A stretch of 64,000 bases of DNA from Azohydromonas lata NBRC 102462 (GCF_001571085.1 NZ_BCTC01000014.1:1-64000); one strand, 5' to 3'; shown: positions 41,370 through 52,445, counted from the first letter of the stretch. Numbers and translations: made by a program. The notes: a model not told the origin generated them from the letters alone.

Positions 41370-43664
41370 TCAAGCCTCATGGCTGTGCTCATCCATCGTT
41401 CTCCGCTTGTCCCGCCGCTGCGCCGCCCGGGCCCGCTGGCGCTGCACCCACAGCTCGCGCAGGTGCAGCAGGTGGTCCAGCCCGTCGGTGAGCGCGTGCC
41501 TGAACAGCGCCGCCAGGCTGCGCAACACGCTGCGCCCGGCATGGCGGCGGCGGTTGTTGGCCACCAGCACCTCGCTGGAGCCGAAGGCCAGGTCCACCGC
41601 CAGCCGCTCCTGCAGCACGCTGTCGAAGGCGTAGCGCAGGCCCACGCCCACGCTGCCGTCGCGCCGCGGCCTCACGCCCAGCACGGTCGCGTGCAGCCGG
41701 CGCTGGCGCCCCGGCAGCTCCACGTCCACGCGCAGCCCCGGCGCCAGGCCGCCAAAGCCCTCAGGCCGCGGCGACAACTGCACGCCCAAGCCGGTGGACG
41801 AAGCGTCCACCGTCGCGCCCGTCCAGGTGCGCCGCCCGCTGTGCAGCACCACGCCCTCCTCGTGCGGCGCGCGCGGCTCGTTGCGCAACTGCCGGCGCTC
41901 GAAGGTGATGCCCAGCACGCCCAGCAGCAGCAGCAAGTCCAGCGCCCCCCAGAACAGGACGAAGGCGATGGCGCCCTGGTTCCACGGCTCGTGCTGCCAG
42001 CGGTACAGGCCCGCGAGCACGGCCGCCGCGGTCAGCGCCAGCAGCACGTAGAAAGGTCGCGCCAGCGAGGAGACGAAATCCGCGTCCAGCGTCTCGCCCT
42101 TGGGCGTGACCTTGAACGACGGCGCCGTGGGCCTGCGCATGACTTCCCACAGCCCCCGCACCACGTGCACCGACTGCACGATCTCGTAGAGCTGCGACAC
42201 GAAGGGCCAGCGCACCCGCCCGTAGATGAACTGCGTGCTGGCGAGGGAGCCCAGCAGCGCCGGCCCCGCATAGGCCAGCAACTGGTCCGCCGTGGTGTCG
42301 CACAGGTTGATGCCCAGCAGCAGGTAGGCCGGCGGCGCCAGCAGCATGATCAATCGCGCGCCGGCAAAGCCCCAGTAGAAGGCGAAGTTGGTGTACAGGA
42401 TGCGCTGCACCAGCCGCAGCTTGGGCTGCTTCCACGGGTTCTTGAGCATGAAGATCTGCCACATGCCCTGCCCCCAGCGCACGCGCTGGACGATGAAGCC
42501 CGCGAAAGTCTCGGGCTGCAGCCCCGACACCATGGGCCGGTTGTAGTAGGCGGCCTTGTAGCCCAGCGAGAGCGCGTCCAGCGTGGTCTCGGCGTCCTCG
42601 GTGATGGTGCGGCCGGAGATGCCGCCCAACTCGTCGATCACGCAACGGCGCAGCACCGCGGCCGAGCCGCAGAAGAAGGACGTGCCCCAGAAGTCCAGCC
42701 CCGGCTGCATCACGTCGTAGAACAGCTCGTTCTCCGCCGGCGACTCGTGGTGCGTGTCCAGGTTGCGCTCCAGCGGGTCGGGGCTCACGAAGTTGTGCGG
42801 CGTCTGCAGCACGAACAGCTTGGGATCGGCCAGGAAGAAGCCCACCGTGCGCCGCAGGAAGTCGGCCGTGGGGATGTGGTCGCAGTCCAGGATGAGCAGC
42901 AGCTCGCCCCGCGCGTGCGCCAGCGCCGCGTTGAGGTTGCCGGCCTTGGCGTGCAGGTTGCGCTCGCGCGTGAGGTAGGTGGCGCCGTAGCGCTCGGCCA
43001 GCGCCTTGAGCGATTCGGCGCGGCGCCGCGCGGCGTCGGCGCGCAGCGCATCGGGGTCGGCGAGCTTTTGCGCCGTGCCGCCGTCGTCCAGCACGTACAC
43101 GCGCAGCTTGTGCGCGGGGTAGTTCAACTGCGTGGCGGCGATGACGGTGGGCCGCAGCACGGCCGCGTCCTCGTTGTAGGTGGGAATGAACACGTCCACC
43201 GTGGGCAGCGCGCGCTCGTCGGCCGGCAGCGGCACGCTGCGGCGGTGGAACGGGGCGCTGTTGATCATGAAGCCCAGCACCATGTTCACGAAGCCGTAGG
43301 CCTCGGCCAGGAACAGCAGCAGCCCGCCCACCATGGCGGCCATGCCGAACTGCAGCGGCATGGACTCCGTGGCCCGCCAGTGCATGTAGCGCAGCGACAG
43401 CAGCGTGCACACGGCAATCACCGTCAGCCGCCACAGCGACTGCGCGCGCAGCGTGTGCGCATGGCGGCCGAAGTAATGGCAGGGCACCAGCGCCGCCAGC
43501 AGCGCGCCTGACAACAACAGTTGCGCCTGCAACGTCGTGGGCACCAGCGCCAGCAGGAACAGGACGGACGCCGGCAACAGCCAGGCCAGGTCCTGCACGT
43601 GCAGGCCAGGCGTGGCGCGAAGAGGCAGCGTCGGCAAATCGTTCAGCGGATCTTCTCGTTTCAT
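41370..43664 (-). CDS. bcsA: Cellulose synthase catalytic subunit BcsA (UDP-forming)
   Basis: 764 residues. About eight membrane helices surround a GT2 domain with [18 protein letters not shown] (DxD), [14 protein letters not shown] (TED) and [11 protein letters not shown] (QxxRW): an intact processive synthase. The C-terminal PilZ domain has RRQLR and VDASSTGLG, the RxxxR and DxSxxG c-di-GMP ligands, so c-di-GMP should activate it. It uses UDP-glucose at the inner membrane. ATG 43664 starts at [11 protein letters not shown]; upstream frame is not conserved. It precedes bcsB and bcsS. recQ lies 95 bases upstream on the same strand. Confidence 0.96.
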   Translation of the reverse strand: MKREDPLNDLPTLPLRATPGLHVQDLAWLLPASVLFLLALVPTTLQAQLLLSGALLAALVPCHYFGRHAHTLRAQSLWRLTVIAVCTLLSLRYMHWRATESMPLQFGMAAMVGGLLLFLAEAYGFVNMVLGFMINSAPFHRRSVPLPADERALPTVDVFIPTYNEDAAVLRPTVIAATQLNYPAHKLRVYVLDDGGTAQKLADPDALRADAARRRAESLKALAERYGATYLTRERNLHAKAGNLNAALAHARGELLLILDCDHIPTADFLRRTVGFFLADPKLFVLQTPHNFVSPDPLERNLDTHHESPAENELFYDVMQPGLDFWGTSFFCGSAAVLRRCVIDELGGISGRTITEDAETTLDALSLGYKAAYYNRPMVSGLQPETFAGFIVQRVRWGQGMWQIFMLKNPWKQPKLRLVQRILYTNFAFYWGFAGARLIMLLAPPAYLLLGINLCDTTADQLLAYAGPALLGSLASTQFIYGRVRWPFVSQLYEIVQSVHVVRGLWEVMRRPTAPSFKVTPKGETLDADFVSSLARPFYVLLALTAAAVLAGLYRWQHEPWNQGAIAFVLFWGALDLLLLLGVLGITFERRQLRNEPRAPHEEGVVLHSGRRTWTGATVDASSTGLGVQLSPRPEGFGGLAPGLRVDVELPGRQRRLHATVLGVRPRRDGSVGVGLRYAFDSVLQERLAVDLAFGSSEVLVANNRRRHAGRSVLRSLAALFRHALTDGLDHLLHLRELWVQRQRARAAQRRDKRRTMDEHSHEA

Positions 43665-43759
43665 GCAACCCACCCGGGCAGCGCACGGCGCATGCCGCCG
43701 CGCGGCGCTGGGGTGAGGCACCCCGGCTGTCCGGGGGATTTTGTCCTGCCTTGCCGAGA

Positions 43760-45598
43760 TCAACCCGCTGCCGCGCTGGGTGCCGCGTCCCGCTGCACGT
43801 ATTGCGTCACGAAACTGCGCGTGCGCCCGTCCGGGAACTTGATGGCCACCTCGCCGGCGCTGGACGAGGCCACCCGCCCGCTGCCGTAGCGCGGCACGCG
43901 CACCGCCTCGCCCACCTGGAAGGCCGCGGGCGCCGACAGCGAGGGCGGGCGGCCCGGCTTGCGCAGCCCCCCCATGGGCACCGAGGCAGGCTGCGGCTCA
44001 CCCACCACCACCTCCGGCCCGGGCTGCACCGCCTGCGGCCGCGGCTGCTCCTGCAGCGCCGAGGCGGCAATGGTCTCGTTGGCCGCCGCCGGGGCAACGG
44101 CCCTGGCGCTGGCCGCCGCGGCGTCCTGCTGCCGCGCCGCCTCCTGGGCGCTGGCGAAATTCAGGCAGTTGTCGCAGTGGCCGCAGTGCTCGCCCTCGAA
44201 GGGCGGCTCCTGCTCGAAGTACTCCAGCAGCGCACGCCAGCGGCAGCGGCCCGTCTGCGCGTAGAACACCATGCGCTCCAGCGCCTCGTGCTCGTGCTCG
44301 GCGCGGGCCGCGTAATCGGCCACCAGCGGCGTGATGTCCAGGTGCTCCACCCCGCGCAGCAGCGACCACGCCCGCGTGCGGTTGGCGCGCACCATGCCCG
44401 CGTCGCGCAGCAGCGTGAGCGCGTGCATGAGCCGGTGGCGCGTGAAGCCCGGCAGGCGTTTGAGCAGCGCCGCCACCGGCAGCGGCGCCTCGCCCAGCGC
44501 CTGCACCACCGAGCGCAGCTCGTCCGCGTCGGGGCGGCTGCGCGCCAGGAAAAACTGCTGCACCTGCCGGTCGGGCCGGTGGTAGAGCAGCGCGCAGTCG
44601 GCCGCCTCGCCGTCGCGCCCGGCGCGGCCGGCCTCCTGGTAGTAGGCCAGCAGGCTGCCCGGGAGCTGGTAGTGCAGGACGAAGCGCAGGTCCGCCTTGT
44701 CTATGCCCATGCCGAAGGCGTTGGTGGCGATCATCACCCGCGCCTGCCCGCCCATGAAGCGCTCCTGGTTCGCCTGCCGCTCGGCCGCGCGCAGCTTGCC
44801 GTGGTAGCGCGTGACGCTCTCGCCCGCGGCCCCCAGGCGCTGATAAAGCTCCTCGCAGGTCTTCACGGTGGCGGTGTAGACGATGCCGGGGCCGTCGGTC
44901 TTGCCCAAGGCGCGCTGCAGCGTCTCGAACTTGTGCTTCTCGCTGTCGCACACGGCCACCTGCAGCCGCAGGTTGGGGCGGTACACGCCCGTGTCCACGA
45001 TCTCCAGCTTGGGCCGCCCAAGGTGGCGGCGCATGTCGGCAATCACCTGCTCGGTGGCCGTGGCCGTGAGCGCCAGCACGGGCGGGTCGCCCAGGGTGCG
45101 CAGCGCCGCGCCTATGCCCAGGAAGGCCGGGCGGAAGTCGTGCCCCCACTGCGAGATGCAGTGCGCCTCGTCCACCACCAGCAGCGCCACGCCGGCCTGG
45201 CGCAGCGTCTCCAGGAAGGCCGTGTCGGCCAGCCGCTCCGGCGTGGTGAACACGATGTCGCTGCGCGCCTGCGCGATGCGCGCCATGGAGTCCTTCTGCT
45301 CGGCCGCGGGCCGCGCGCTGTTGAGCTGCGCGGCCTCCACGCCGGCCTCCTCAAGCTTGCTGGCCTGGTCGTGCATCAGCGCGATCAGCGGCGAGACGAC
45401 CACGGTGCGCCCGTCCAGGTGCAGCGCCGGCAACTGGTAGCACAGCGACTTGCCCGCGCCCGTGGGCATCACGGCCAGCGTGTCCTGGCCGGCAAGCACG
45501 CGCTCGATCACGGCCTGCTGGCCTTCACGCAGCTCGCGCAGTCCGAAAGTGCGGCGCAGGGAGCGGCGCAAGGCCGCTGGAAGGTTGTTGGCGGTCAT
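43760..45598 (-). CDS. recQ: ATP-dependent DNA helicase RecQ-type
   Basis: 612 residues, superfamily 2. Helicase motifs: [15 protein letters not shown] (I), [17 protein letters not shown] (II plus aromatic loop), TATATEQV (III), [12 protein letters not shown] (VI). Zinc-binding region [15 protein letters not shown]. After it, an Ala-rich linker and a KOW-like end ([17 protein letters not shown]) replace the usual HRDC domain. It unwinds DNA in recombinational repair. The C-terminal end is family-variable. It is divergent from ohr. Confidence 0.93.
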   Translation of the reverse strand: MTANNLPAALRRSLRRTFGLRELREGQQAVIERVLAGQDTLAVMPTGAGKSLCYQLPALHLDGRTVVVSPLIALMHDQASKLEEAGVEAAQLNSARPAAEQKDSMARIAQARSDIVFTTPERLADTAFLETLRQAGVALLVVDEAHCISQWGHDFRPAFLGIGAALRTLGDPPVLALTATATEQVIADMRRHLGRPKLEIVDTGVYRPNLRLQVAVCDSEKHKFETLQRALGKTDGPGIVYTATVKTCEELYQRLGAAGESVTRYHGKLRAAERQANQERFMGGQARVMIATNAFGMGIDKADLRFVLHYQLPGSLLAYYQEAGRAGRDGEAADCALLYHRPDRQVQQFFLARSRPDADELRSVVQALGEAPLPVAALLKRLPGFTRHRLMHALTLLRDAGMVRANRTRAWSLLRGVEHLDITPLVADYAARAEHEHEALERMVFYAQTGRCRWRALLEYFEQEPPFEGEHCGHCDNCLNFASAQEAARQQDAAAASARAVAPAAANETIAASALQEQPRPQAVQPGPEVVVGEPQPASVPMGGLRKPGRPPSLSAPAAFQVGEAVRVPRYGSGRVASSSAGEVAIKFPDGRTRSFVTQYVQRDAAPSAAAG

Positions 45599-45742
45599 GG
45601 ATGTGCCGGGAAAAGGAAGGTGGCAATGAGCGCTCGGACGGCAAGCCGCATTCCCTTGGTCGCGGCAGGGAATTTGCCCGGGAGACCCGGGCGCCGCGCT
45701 TCCTACACTCGCTGCCCCCTTCAACGACAAACGAGGATGACC

Positions 45743-46177
45743 ATGGCAATCGAGAAAGCCCTCTACACCGCAACGGCCACTGCCACGGGTGGCCGCACCG
45801 GCAGCGCGAAGTCCGACGACGGCCGCCTGACCGTGAACCTCTCCACCCCCAAGGAGCTCGGCGGCGACGGCGGCCAGGGCACCAACCCCGAGCAGCTCTT
45901 TGCGGCCGGCTACTCCGCCTGCTTCATCGGCGCCATGAAGGCCGTGGCCGGACGGCAGAAGCTGCAACTGCCCGCCGAGGTGTCCATCACCTCGCAAGTG
46001 GCCATCGGCCCGCACGCCAACAAGCCCGGCGCCTTCGGCATCCAGGTGGACATGCAGATCTCCGTCCCCGGCATGGACCGCGCCGCGGCCGAGAAGCTCG
46101 TGGCCGAGGCCCACGAGGTCTGCCCCTACTCCAACGCCACGCGCAACAACGTGGACGTGAAGCTCACGGTGGTCTGA
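45743..46177 (+). CDS. ohr: Organic hydroperoxide resistance protein Ohr
   Basis: 144 residues. It reduces organic and fatty acid hydroperoxides by two cysteines, in [15 protein letters not shown] and [12 protein letters not shown]. The N-terminal [20 protein letters not shown] is Ohr-like rather than OsmC. The start at 45743 has AGGA 6 bases upstream; ATG 45737 would sit too close to it. No ohrR regulator gene is visible next to it. It is divergent from recQ, and a terminator follows at 46206. Confidence 0.95.
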   Translation: MAIEKALYTATATATGGRTGSAKSDDGRLTVNLSTPKELGGDGGQGTNPEQLFAAGYSACFIGAMKAVAGRQKLQLPAEVSITSQVAIGPHANKPGAFGIQVDMQISVPGMDRAAAEKLVAEAHEVCPYSNATRNNVDVKLTVV

Positions 46178-46205
46178 CGCCGCGGCGCTTGCCTTCGTGA
46201 CGGAC

Positions 46206-46233
46206 AACGCCGGCCATCGCGCCGGCGTTTTTC
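46206..46233 (+). terminator. Rho-independent terminator after ohr
   Basis: AACGCCGGC (46206-46214) pairs with GCCGGCGTT (46221-46229) around a six-base loop, with TTTTT at 46228-46232. It isolates ohr from the receptor operon downstream. Confidence 0.85.
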
Positions 46234-46353
46234 ATGGAAAGCCCGGCCTGCCGTCGCGCAAAAGCATCGAAAAAGCCTCAAAAACGCCGTCCTGCTTCAA
46301 GTTGCACGCCGCCCGGCCGAAAAAGGCCTGGATGCGGTGATGCAATAACGACA

Positions 46354-48366
46354 ATGAGCAGTGACTTTTCCCGCGGCGGCCCGGGCCGCCGCGCGCCTTT
46401 CCACGCCGCGCCCCGGGCGTGGGCCGCCGCAAGCGGCGCGCTGGCCTGCACGCTGTCACTGCTGCCCCGGGCCGCCGCCGCCCAAGAGCTGCTGCTGCGC
46501 GAGGTTCCCTCGGTCTTCGCGGCGTCGGGCTTCGAGCAGTCGGCCAGCGACGCGCCTTCTTCCGTCTCCGTCATCACCGCCACGGACATCGAGCGCTTCG
46601 GCTGGCGCACGCTGGCCGAGGCGCTGGGCAGCCTGCCCGGCTTTCACACCAGCAACGACCTCGTCTACGACTACGTGGGCGTGCGCGGCCTGCTGCGCCC
46701 GGGCGACTGGAACGGCCGCATCCTGCTGCTGGTGGACGGGCAGCGCGTCAACGAGAACGTCTACGGCCAGGCCGCCCTGGGCCAGGACGCGCTGGTGGAC
46801 CTGGGCAGCGTGGAGCGCATAGAGGTCGTGCGCGGCCCGGGCTCGTCGCTGTACGGCGCCTCGGCCGTGTTCGCCGTGGTGGACGTGACCACCAAGCAGG
46901 GCCGCGACTACCGCGGCTGGCAGGCCGAGGCCCGCGCCGGCTCGCAAGGCACGCGCGGGCTGCGCCTGGGCGGCGGCCAGCGCGAGGGCGGCCTGGAGTA
47001 CGCGCTGTCGCTGGCCGCCACGCACAGCGACGGCACCAGCCTCTACTTCCCGCAACTGGCCGCCCAAACGCCCACGGCCGGCCGCTCCAGCGGCGCCGAT
47101 GCGCTGCGCACCCTGCAACTCCAGGGCAGCCTGCGCGTCAACGGCTGGAGCCTGCAGGCCGGCGCCCAGGACTGGCACAAGCAGGTGCCCACCGGCGCCT
47201 ACGCCACCACGCTGTCCGACCCGCGCAACGCGTACCAGCAGATGCAGCGCTACCTGCGCCTGGGCCGCGAGGCCGAGGTCTGGGACGGCGCGCTGCTGCG
47301 CCTGAGCGGCTCCATCAACAGCTACCACTACTGGGGCGACTACATCACCCGCGCCGACGGCGGCGCCAGTTTCGACTTCACAGAGGGCCACTGGGGCCGC
47401 CTCGAAACGGTGCTGGACCAGCGCGTGGACGAGCGCACGCGGCTCAAGCTGGGGGCGGACTTCCAGCGCGACTCGCGCATGCGCCAGCTCTACTACAGCG
47501 CCGCGGCCACCATCCTGGACGACTTGCACAGCGGCTCCTCGCGCGGCTTCTTCGTCCAGCTGGAGCGCTCGCTCGCGCCGCACCTGCGCGTCAACGCCGG
47601 CTTGCGCACCGACCGCTACAGCACCTTCGGCAGCACCACCAGCCCGCGGCTGGGCCTGATCTGGCAGCCCGCGGAGCGCCACGCCTTGAAGCTGCTGCAG
47701 GGCACGGCCTACCGCGCGCCCAACGCCTTCGAGCTCTGGTACACCGACGGCGGCGCCACGCAACGGCCCAACCCCGCCTTGCAGCCTGAACGCATACGCA
47801 CCACGGAAGCCGTGTGGGAGGCGGGCTGGAGCGAGCGCTGGCAGACCAGCCTGTCCCTCTATCACAACGTGCTGAACCGGCTCATAGACGTCCAGGAGGT
47901 CGCGCCCAACCTGCTGCAGTACGCCAACGGCGGCAGCGTGCGCACCACGGGTGTCGAGGGCCAGATCGACTGGCGCCTGGGCTCGGGGCTGGAAACGCGG
48001 TGGTCGCTGTCGTGGCAGGACAGCAAGGCCCACGAGGCCGGCTCGGCCCTCTCCAACTCGCCGCGGCTGCTGGCCAAGGGCGCGCTGATGCTGCAGTTGG
48101 GCGGCAGCGGCAGCACGCTGGCGCTGGAGGCGCGCAGCACCTCCAGCGTGCGCACGCTGCAGGGCGAGCGGCTGCCGGGCTGCATGCTGCTTAACGCCAC
48201 GCTCAACCTGCCGGCCACGGCGCTGCCGGGCTGGCGCGGCGCGCTGTCGGTCTACAACGCGCTGGACCGCCACGCCATGCAGCCCGCCGGCCAGGAGCAC
48301 CTTCCGCTGACCTGGCTGCCCCAGCCCGGCCGCACGCTGCTGCTGCGGCTTGAGAAGAGCCTGTGA
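46354..48366 (+). CDS. TonB-dependent outer membrane receptor
   Basis: 670 residues. Export signal (AAASGALACTLSLLPRAAA). Plug domain at about 50-165: SVSVITATDIERFGWRTLAE, LLVDGQRVNENVYG, VERIEVVRGPGSSLYGASA. A beta-barrel follows to the C-terminus (RLGLIWQPAERHALKLLQG and similar). The ligand is unknown; BtuB/FepA-like plug features do not decide it. Its stop overlaps the next start as GTGA (48363-48366), so it forms an operon with a periplasmic binding protein and a c-di-GMP enzyme. That pairing suggests a sensing role in addition to or in place of import. No cobalamin riboswitch was seen upstream. Confidence 0.9.
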   Translation: MSSDFSRGGPGRRAPFHAAPRAWAAASGALACTLSLLPRAAAAQELLLREVPSVFAASGFEQSASDAPSSVSVITATDIERFGWRTLAEALGSLPGFHTSNDLVYDYVGVRGLLRPGDWNGRILLLVDGQRVNENVYGQAALGQDALVDLGSVERIEVVRGPGSSLYGASAVFAVVDVTTKQGRDYRGWQAEARAGSQGTRGLRLGGGQREGGLEYALSLAATHSDGTSLYFPQLAAQTPTAGRSSGADALRTLQLQGSLRVNGWSLQAGAQDWHKQVPTGAYATTLSDPRNAYQQMQRYLRLGREAEVWDGALLRLSGSINSYHYWGDYITRADGGASFDFTEGHWGRLETVLDQRVDERTRLKLGADFQRDSRMRQLYYSAAATILDDLHSGSSRGFFVQLERSLAPHLRVNAGLRTDRYSTFGSTTSPRLGLIWQPAERHALKLLQGTAYRAPNAFELWYTDGGATQRPNPALQPERIRTTEAVWEAGWSERWQTSLSLYHNVLNRLIDVQEVAPNLLQYANGGSVRTTGVEGQIDWRLGSGLETRWSLSWQDSKAHEAGSALSNSPRLLAKGALMLQLGGSGSTLALEARSTSSVRTLQGERLPGCMLLNATLNLPATALPGWRGALSVYNALDRHAMQPAGQEHLPLTWLPQPGRTLLLRLEKSL

Positions 48367-49295
48367 GCCGCAGCCGCTTGCTCCAGGCCGGCAAGACCCC
48401 GAGCCCGACGGCGCGCGCGCTGGCCTGCGGCTGGGCCCTGGCGCTGGGCTGCGGCCTGGTGCTGGCCCAAGGCGCCACGCGCACGGTGCTGCTGGTCATG
48501 CCGCCGCAGCCCGGCAAGCTCGAAGTGATGGCGCAAAGCGCCGCCAGGGCGCTCGCCAGCGCCGCGCAGGTGCGGCTGATGCCGGCCGACGCGCAGCCCG
48601 GTGCGGGGCTGGAGGCGGCCGTGCGCGGCGGCGGCGTGGACCTGCTCGTGGGCGTGGGCGCCGCGGGCGAGCAGGCGGCCCGCGCGCAGGCCGGCAGCGT
48701 GCGGCTCATGTCCTGCGGCGCACCCACCACGACGCTGCCCGGCGTGATGCTGGAACACGACCCCGCCACGCAGTTCGCGCAGCTGCGCCGCATGCTGCCC
48801 GCGGCGCGCCGCGTGGGCCTGGTCCTGCACGCGGCCGAAGGCAGCCCGCGGCTGGAGGCGGCCTTGCAGGCCGCGCGCCGCGCGGGGCTGGAGCTGCAGC
48901 CGCTGCCGGTGGAGTCCGCCGCCGACGTGCAGCCCACCGTGGAGCGCGCAGCCTCCGCGCTGGACGCGCTCATGGTGCTGGCCGACGCGCAGGTGCTCTC
49001 GCCCCAGGCCGCGCGCGCGCTGCTGACGGTGTCCATGCGCCAGCGCGTGCCGCTGGTGGGCCCGGCCGGCAGTTGGGCCCGCGCGGGCGCGCTGTACGCG
49101 CTGGAGTGGGATTACGAAGACCTGGGCCTGCAGTGCGCCGACGTCGCGCTGCGCCTGCTGGCCCCGCGCGGCCTGGGCGCGGCCCCGCTGGCGCCGCGGC
49201 GCGCGGCGCTGGTCATCAACCGCCGCGCCGCGCAGGTGCTCAAAGTACCCTTGGCGGAAGACGTGCTGCGCTCCGCGGAAAGCATCCATGACTAA
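48363..49295 (+). CDS. Periplasmic ABC-type substrate-binding protein
   Basis: 310 residues. Signal peptide [19 protein letters not shown]. The rest is alternating beta/alpha with two lobes, resembling the ABC_sub_bind family (PF04392), by overall pattern: [69 protein letters not shown]. No permease or ATPase genes accompany it. It starts with GTG in the receptor stop and overlaps the next gene by 8 bases, so the three are translated together. It may pass ligand or signal to the HAMP-GGDEF-EAL protein. Family assignment is moderate. Confidence 0.72.
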   Translation: MSRSRLLQAGKTPSPTARALACGWALALGCGLVLAQGATRTVLLVMPPQPGKLEVMAQSAARALASAAQVRLMPADAQPGAGLEAAVRGGGVDLLVGVGAAGEQAARAQAGSVRLMSCGAPTTTLPGVMLEHDPATQFAQLRRMLPAARRVGLVLHAAEGSPRLEAALQAARRAGLELQPLPVESAADVQPTVERAASALDALMVLADAQVLSPQAARALLTVSMRQRVPLVGPAGSWARAGALYALEWDYEDLGLQCADVALRLLAPRGLGAAPLAPRRAALVINRRAAQVLKVPLAEDVLRSAESIHD

Positions 49296-51456
49296 ACCCT
49301 GGCACGGCCTGGCCAGCAAGCTGGGCCTCTATGCGGCACTGCTCATCCTGCTGACCACCGTGGCGCTGGTGGCGAGCCTGGTGGTGCGCCACCAGCAGCG
49401 CCAGAGCGCCACCTTCCGCGAGCTGGGCCTGAGCCTGGCCAAGACCGTGGCCGAGCAGGCGCAGATGGGCGTGTTCTCCGGCGACGCGGCCGAGCTGGAG
49501 CACGTGGCCCACGGCGCCTCCTCCTTCCCCGACGTGGCCGGCGTCACGGTGTTCGACCTCTCCGGCCGCGTCTTGTCGCGCCACGGCACGGCCGGGCCGG
49601 CCGAGCTGCCGACGACGCAGCGCCATCCCGAGCCCACCATGCTGGGCGAGCTCCAGGGGCTGCTGCTGCCCGCCAACGTGCCGGTGAACTTCGTCGCCCC
49701 CGTGCTGCTGGCCGCCGGGCCGGCCATGCCCGGCAGCCAGGCCGCGAGCGCGCCGCAGGAACCCCAGGGCTACGTGGTGGTGTCGCTCAGCACGGCCTCG
49801 TTCCGCCAGCAACTGCTGATGTTCCTGGAAACCTCCATGGGTGCGGCCGCGCTCATGGGCCTGCTGGGCATGGCCGGCATGGCGGTGCTGGCGCGCGTGG
49901 TGCTCAAGCCGCTGCGCGAGGTGACCATCGCCGCCGGCCACGTGGCCGCGGGCGACCTGGACCACCAGGTGCGCGTGCACAGCCGCGACGAGGTGGGCCT
50001 GCTGGCCCAGGCCTTCAACCGGATGACGGCGCAACTGCGCGAGGCGCGCGACACGCTGGAGGGCCGCGTGGCCGAGCGCACCCGCATGCTGGAGGAAGCC
50101 TCGGCCGAGGCCTACCGGCTGGCCAAGCACGACGCCCTCACCGGGCTGCCCAACCGCGTGCTGCTGCGCGAGCGGCTGGACCTCGCCATCGCCACCGCGC
50201 GCGAGCACGGCCACAGCGTGGCCCTCTTCTTCGTGGACGTGGACCACTTCAAGGCCGTCAACGACTCGCTGGGCCACGAAAGCGGCGACCTGGTGCTCAA
50301 GGCCATCGCGCAGCGCCTCACCGCCCTGGTGGCTCACCACGGCTTTGCCGCGCGGCTGGCCGGCGACGAGTTCGTCCTGGTGCGCGAGGCGCTGCCCGCC
50401 GACGAGGGCCGCACCCTGGCGCATGCGCTGGCGCAGCGCGTGCTCGAAGTCGTGAGCGAGCCCATCGCCGTCCCCGGCCAGGAGGTGCGCATGGGCTCCA
50501 GCGTGGGCGTGGCCCTCTACCCCGGCGACGCGCAGGACCCCACCACGCTGCTGCGCGCGGCCGACATGGCCATGTACGCGGCCAAGGGCGGCGGCCGCAT
50601 GGGCGTGCAGCTCTTCAGCGCCGACATGGAAGCCCCCGTGCTGGAGCGGCTGCACCTGGAAACCGACCTGCGCCGCGCGCTGGCCGAGGGCGAGCTCATG
50701 CTGTGGTACCAGCCGCAATGGAGCATGGACGGCCGCCGCCTGGTGGGCGCCGAGGCGCTGCTGCGCTGGAACCATCCGCACCGCGGGCTGGTGCCGCCGG
50801 GGCAGTTCATCCCCGTGGCCGAGGCCAGCGGCCTCATCCGCGAGATAGGCGCCTGGGTGCTGGACCAGGCCGCGCGTGACGCCCAGGCGTGGAACGCCGC
50901 CAACGCCGCGCAGGGCGCCGCGCCGCTGCGCGTGGCCGTCAACGTCTCGGCCAGCCAGCTCAACCGCTCGGACATCGTGGAAACGGTGGCCGCCGCGCTG
51001 GCCGCGCACCGCCTGCCGCCGCACCTGCTGGAGCTGGAGCTCACCGAGTCCGGCATCGTCGAGAACCCCGAGCACGGCCTGCAGGTGCTGCTGCGGCTGC
51101 AGGCGCTGGGCGTGCGCCTGGCCATAGACGACTTCGGCACGGGCTTCTCCAGCCTGTCCTACCTCACCCGGCTGCCGGTGCACAGCCTCAAGATCGACCG
51201 CTCCTTCGTCGCCGGGCTGCCCGCCGCGCAAAGCGACTTGGCCGTGGTGCAGGCCATCTGCGCCATGGCGCGCAAGCTGGGCCTGCAGGTGGTGGCCGAG
51301 GGCGTGGAAACCCAGGCGCAGCTGCAGACGCTCAAGCACACGGGCTGCGACATGGTCCAGGGCTTCCTGTTCGCCAAGCCCATGCCGGCCCACGAGTTCC
51401 GCCAGCGCTGCGTGGCACAGCCGGCCACGGCGCACCCGCTGCTCAGCGGGTCTTAA
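49288..51456 (+). CDS. Membrane HAMP-GGDEF-EAL cyclic-di-GMP enzyme
   Basis: 722 residues. First helix [20 protein letters not shown], a periplasmic region to about 175, a second helix, then HAMP at about 203-255 ([20 protein letters not shown]). GGDEF domain: the signature is AGDEF (358-362), not GGDEF, with [20 protein letters not shown] at 489-491 with the full phosphodiesterase set: [47 protein letters not shown]. No RxxD inhibition site is present. Likely a phosphodiesterase, or dual, tuned by the periplasmic partner. Its stop shares TTAA with the asparaginase gene. Confidence 0.92.
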   Translation: MTKPWHGLASKLGLYAALLILLTTVALVASLVVRHQQRQSATFRELGLSLAKTVAEQAQMGVFSGDAAELEHVAHGASSFPDVAGVTVFDLSGRVLSRHGTAGPAELPTTQRHPEPTMLGELQGLLLPANVPVNFVAPVLLAAGPAMPGSQAASAPQEPQGYVVVSLSTASFRQQLLMFLETSMGAAALMGLLGMAGMAVLARVVLKPLREVTIAAGHVAAGDLDHQVRVHSRDEVGLLAQAFNRMTAQLREARDTLEGRVAERTRMLEEASAEAYRLAKHDALTGLPNRVLLRERLDLAIATAREHGHSVALFFVDVDHFKAVNDSLGHESGDLVLKAIAQRLTALVAHHGFAARLAGDEFVLVREALPADEGRTLAHALAQRVLEVVSEPIAVPGQEVRMGSSVGVALYPGDAQDPTTLLRAADMAMYAAKGGGRMGVQLFSADMEAPVLERLHLETDLRRALAEGELMLWYQPQWSMDGRRLVGAEALLRWNHPHRGLVPPGQFIPVAEASGLIREIGAWVLDQAARDAQAWNAANAAQGAAPLRVAVNVSASQLNRSDIVETVAAALAAHRLPPHLLELELTESGIVENPEHGLQVLLRLQALGVRLAIDDFGTGFSSLSYLTRLPVHSLKIDRSFVAGLPAAQSDLAVVQAICAMARKLGLQVVAEGVETQAQLQTLKHTGCDMVQGFLFAKPMPAHEFRQRCVAQPATAHPLLSGS

Positions 51457-52418
51457 GCGGCCCCATCCGGCCCTGCCGCCGCCGCGCGCCGCGCCAGCAG
51501 TTGCAGCAGCAACTCGATGCGCGCGGCCACCGGCGTGAGCGTGCCGGCCGTCTCGAAGCGCTGCCCCGGCTGCGCGATGACGCCGCCGTGCGCGCAGCGG
51601 CTGGCCACCAGCACCGGCACGCCCCGGGCCGCCGCTTCCTCCAGCGCGGCCAGCAGCGCCGCGTGCAGCGTGCCGTTGCCGGTGGCGGCCACGGCCAGGC
51701 CGTCCGTGCCCGCGGCCAGCAGCGCGCGCACGACGCGCCCGTCCGCGCCGCCGTGCGACATCACCACGTCCACGCGCGGCCAGTGCGCCACGGGCGCGCT
51801 CACGGCGGCCAGCCCAAGCGCCTCGCCCGCGGGCCAGTCGCGCAGGCGGCGCAGCCGGCCGGCCTCCACGAAGCCCAGCGCGCCGGCGTCGCCGCAGGAC
51901 AGCGTGTCCAGCCGGTAGCTGTGCTGCTTGCGCACCTCGGCCGCGCCATGCACGCCGCCGCCCATGGTCACCAGCACGCCGCGCGCGCCCGGCGTGGCGG
52001 CCAGGGTCAAGGCGTCCACCAGGTTTTGCGGGCCGTCGGCCATGAGCGCCGTGGCCGGGCGCATGGCGCCGGTGAACACCACCGGCTTGTCGCGCGGCGC
52101 CAGCACGCGGTGCAGGAAGTAGGCGGCCTCCTCCATCGTGTCCGTGCCGTGCGTGACGATGACGCCGGCCACCTCGGGGCGCGCCAGGTGGTGGCTCGCG
52201 CGCTGCGCCAGCGCCTGCCACAGCGCGTGCGTGGCGTCCTTGCTGTCGAGCTGCGCGAGCTGTTCGGCCTCCACCGGCCAGTCCTTCAAGGCCGGCACCC
52301 CGGCCAGCAGGGTCTGGATGCCCAGTTGGGCGGCCTGGTAGCCCAGGTGGTCGTCGGCGGCCGCGGCGGTACCCGCGATGGTGCCGCCGGTGCCGAGAAC
52401 GACGAATCGGCTTTGCAT
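51453..52418 (-). CDS. L-asparaginase, type I-like
   Basis: 321 residues. It hydrolyses asparagine to aspartate and ammonia. Catalytic threonines: [13 protein letters not shown] near the N-terminus and [18 protein letters not shown] (Thr-Asp pair). [16 protein letters not shown] and [13 protein letters not shown] follow the family. No signal peptide, so cytoplasmic. ATG 52418 is the natural start; the upstream frame is not coding-like. It is divergent from lexA, and its stop overlaps that of the GGDEF-EAL gene. Confidence 0.9.
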   Translation of the reverse strand: MQSRFVVLGTGGTIAGTAAAADDHLGYQAAQLGIQTLLAGVPALKDWPVEAEQLAQLDSKDATHALWQALAQRASHHLARPEVAGVIVTHGTDTMEEAAYFLHRVLAPRDKPVVFTGAMRPATALMADGPQNLVDALTLAATPGARGVLVTMGGGVHGAAEVRKQHSYRLDTLSCGDAGALGFVEAGRLRRLRDWPAGEALGLAAVSAPVAHWPRVDVVMSHGGADGRVVRALLAAGTDGLAVAATGNGTLHAALLAALEEAAARGVPVLVASRCAHGGVIAQPGQRFETAGTLTPVAARIELLLQLLARRAAAAGPDGAA

Positions 52419-52429
52419 GCGCTCACTCC

Positions 52430-52445
52430 ATGGATGAAAATACAG
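52430..52445. promoter_or_regulatory. Candidate LexA operator between asparaginase and lexA
   Basis: ATG-N10-CAG with an A/T-rich core ending in ATACAG fits the LexA box CTG-N10-CAG with one mismatch in the left half. It lies 78 bases upstream of the lexA start and 12 upstream of the asparaginase start. Autoregulation of lexA is usual; the site here is degenerate. Confidence 0.45.

Noticed and set aside
38597-41491. 964-codon plus-strand frame opposite bcsS and bcsB
   Set aside because: His/Arg/Gln-rich shadow of bcsB; no known domain.
46178-46353. Possible cobalamin riboswitch before the TonB receptor
   Set aside because: The gap is too short after the ohr terminator and no B12-box-like sequence was seen.
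49240-52221. 993-codon minus-strand frame opposite the GGDEF-EAL gene
   Set aside because: The plus strand carries intact catalytic motifs; the minus frame is compositional.
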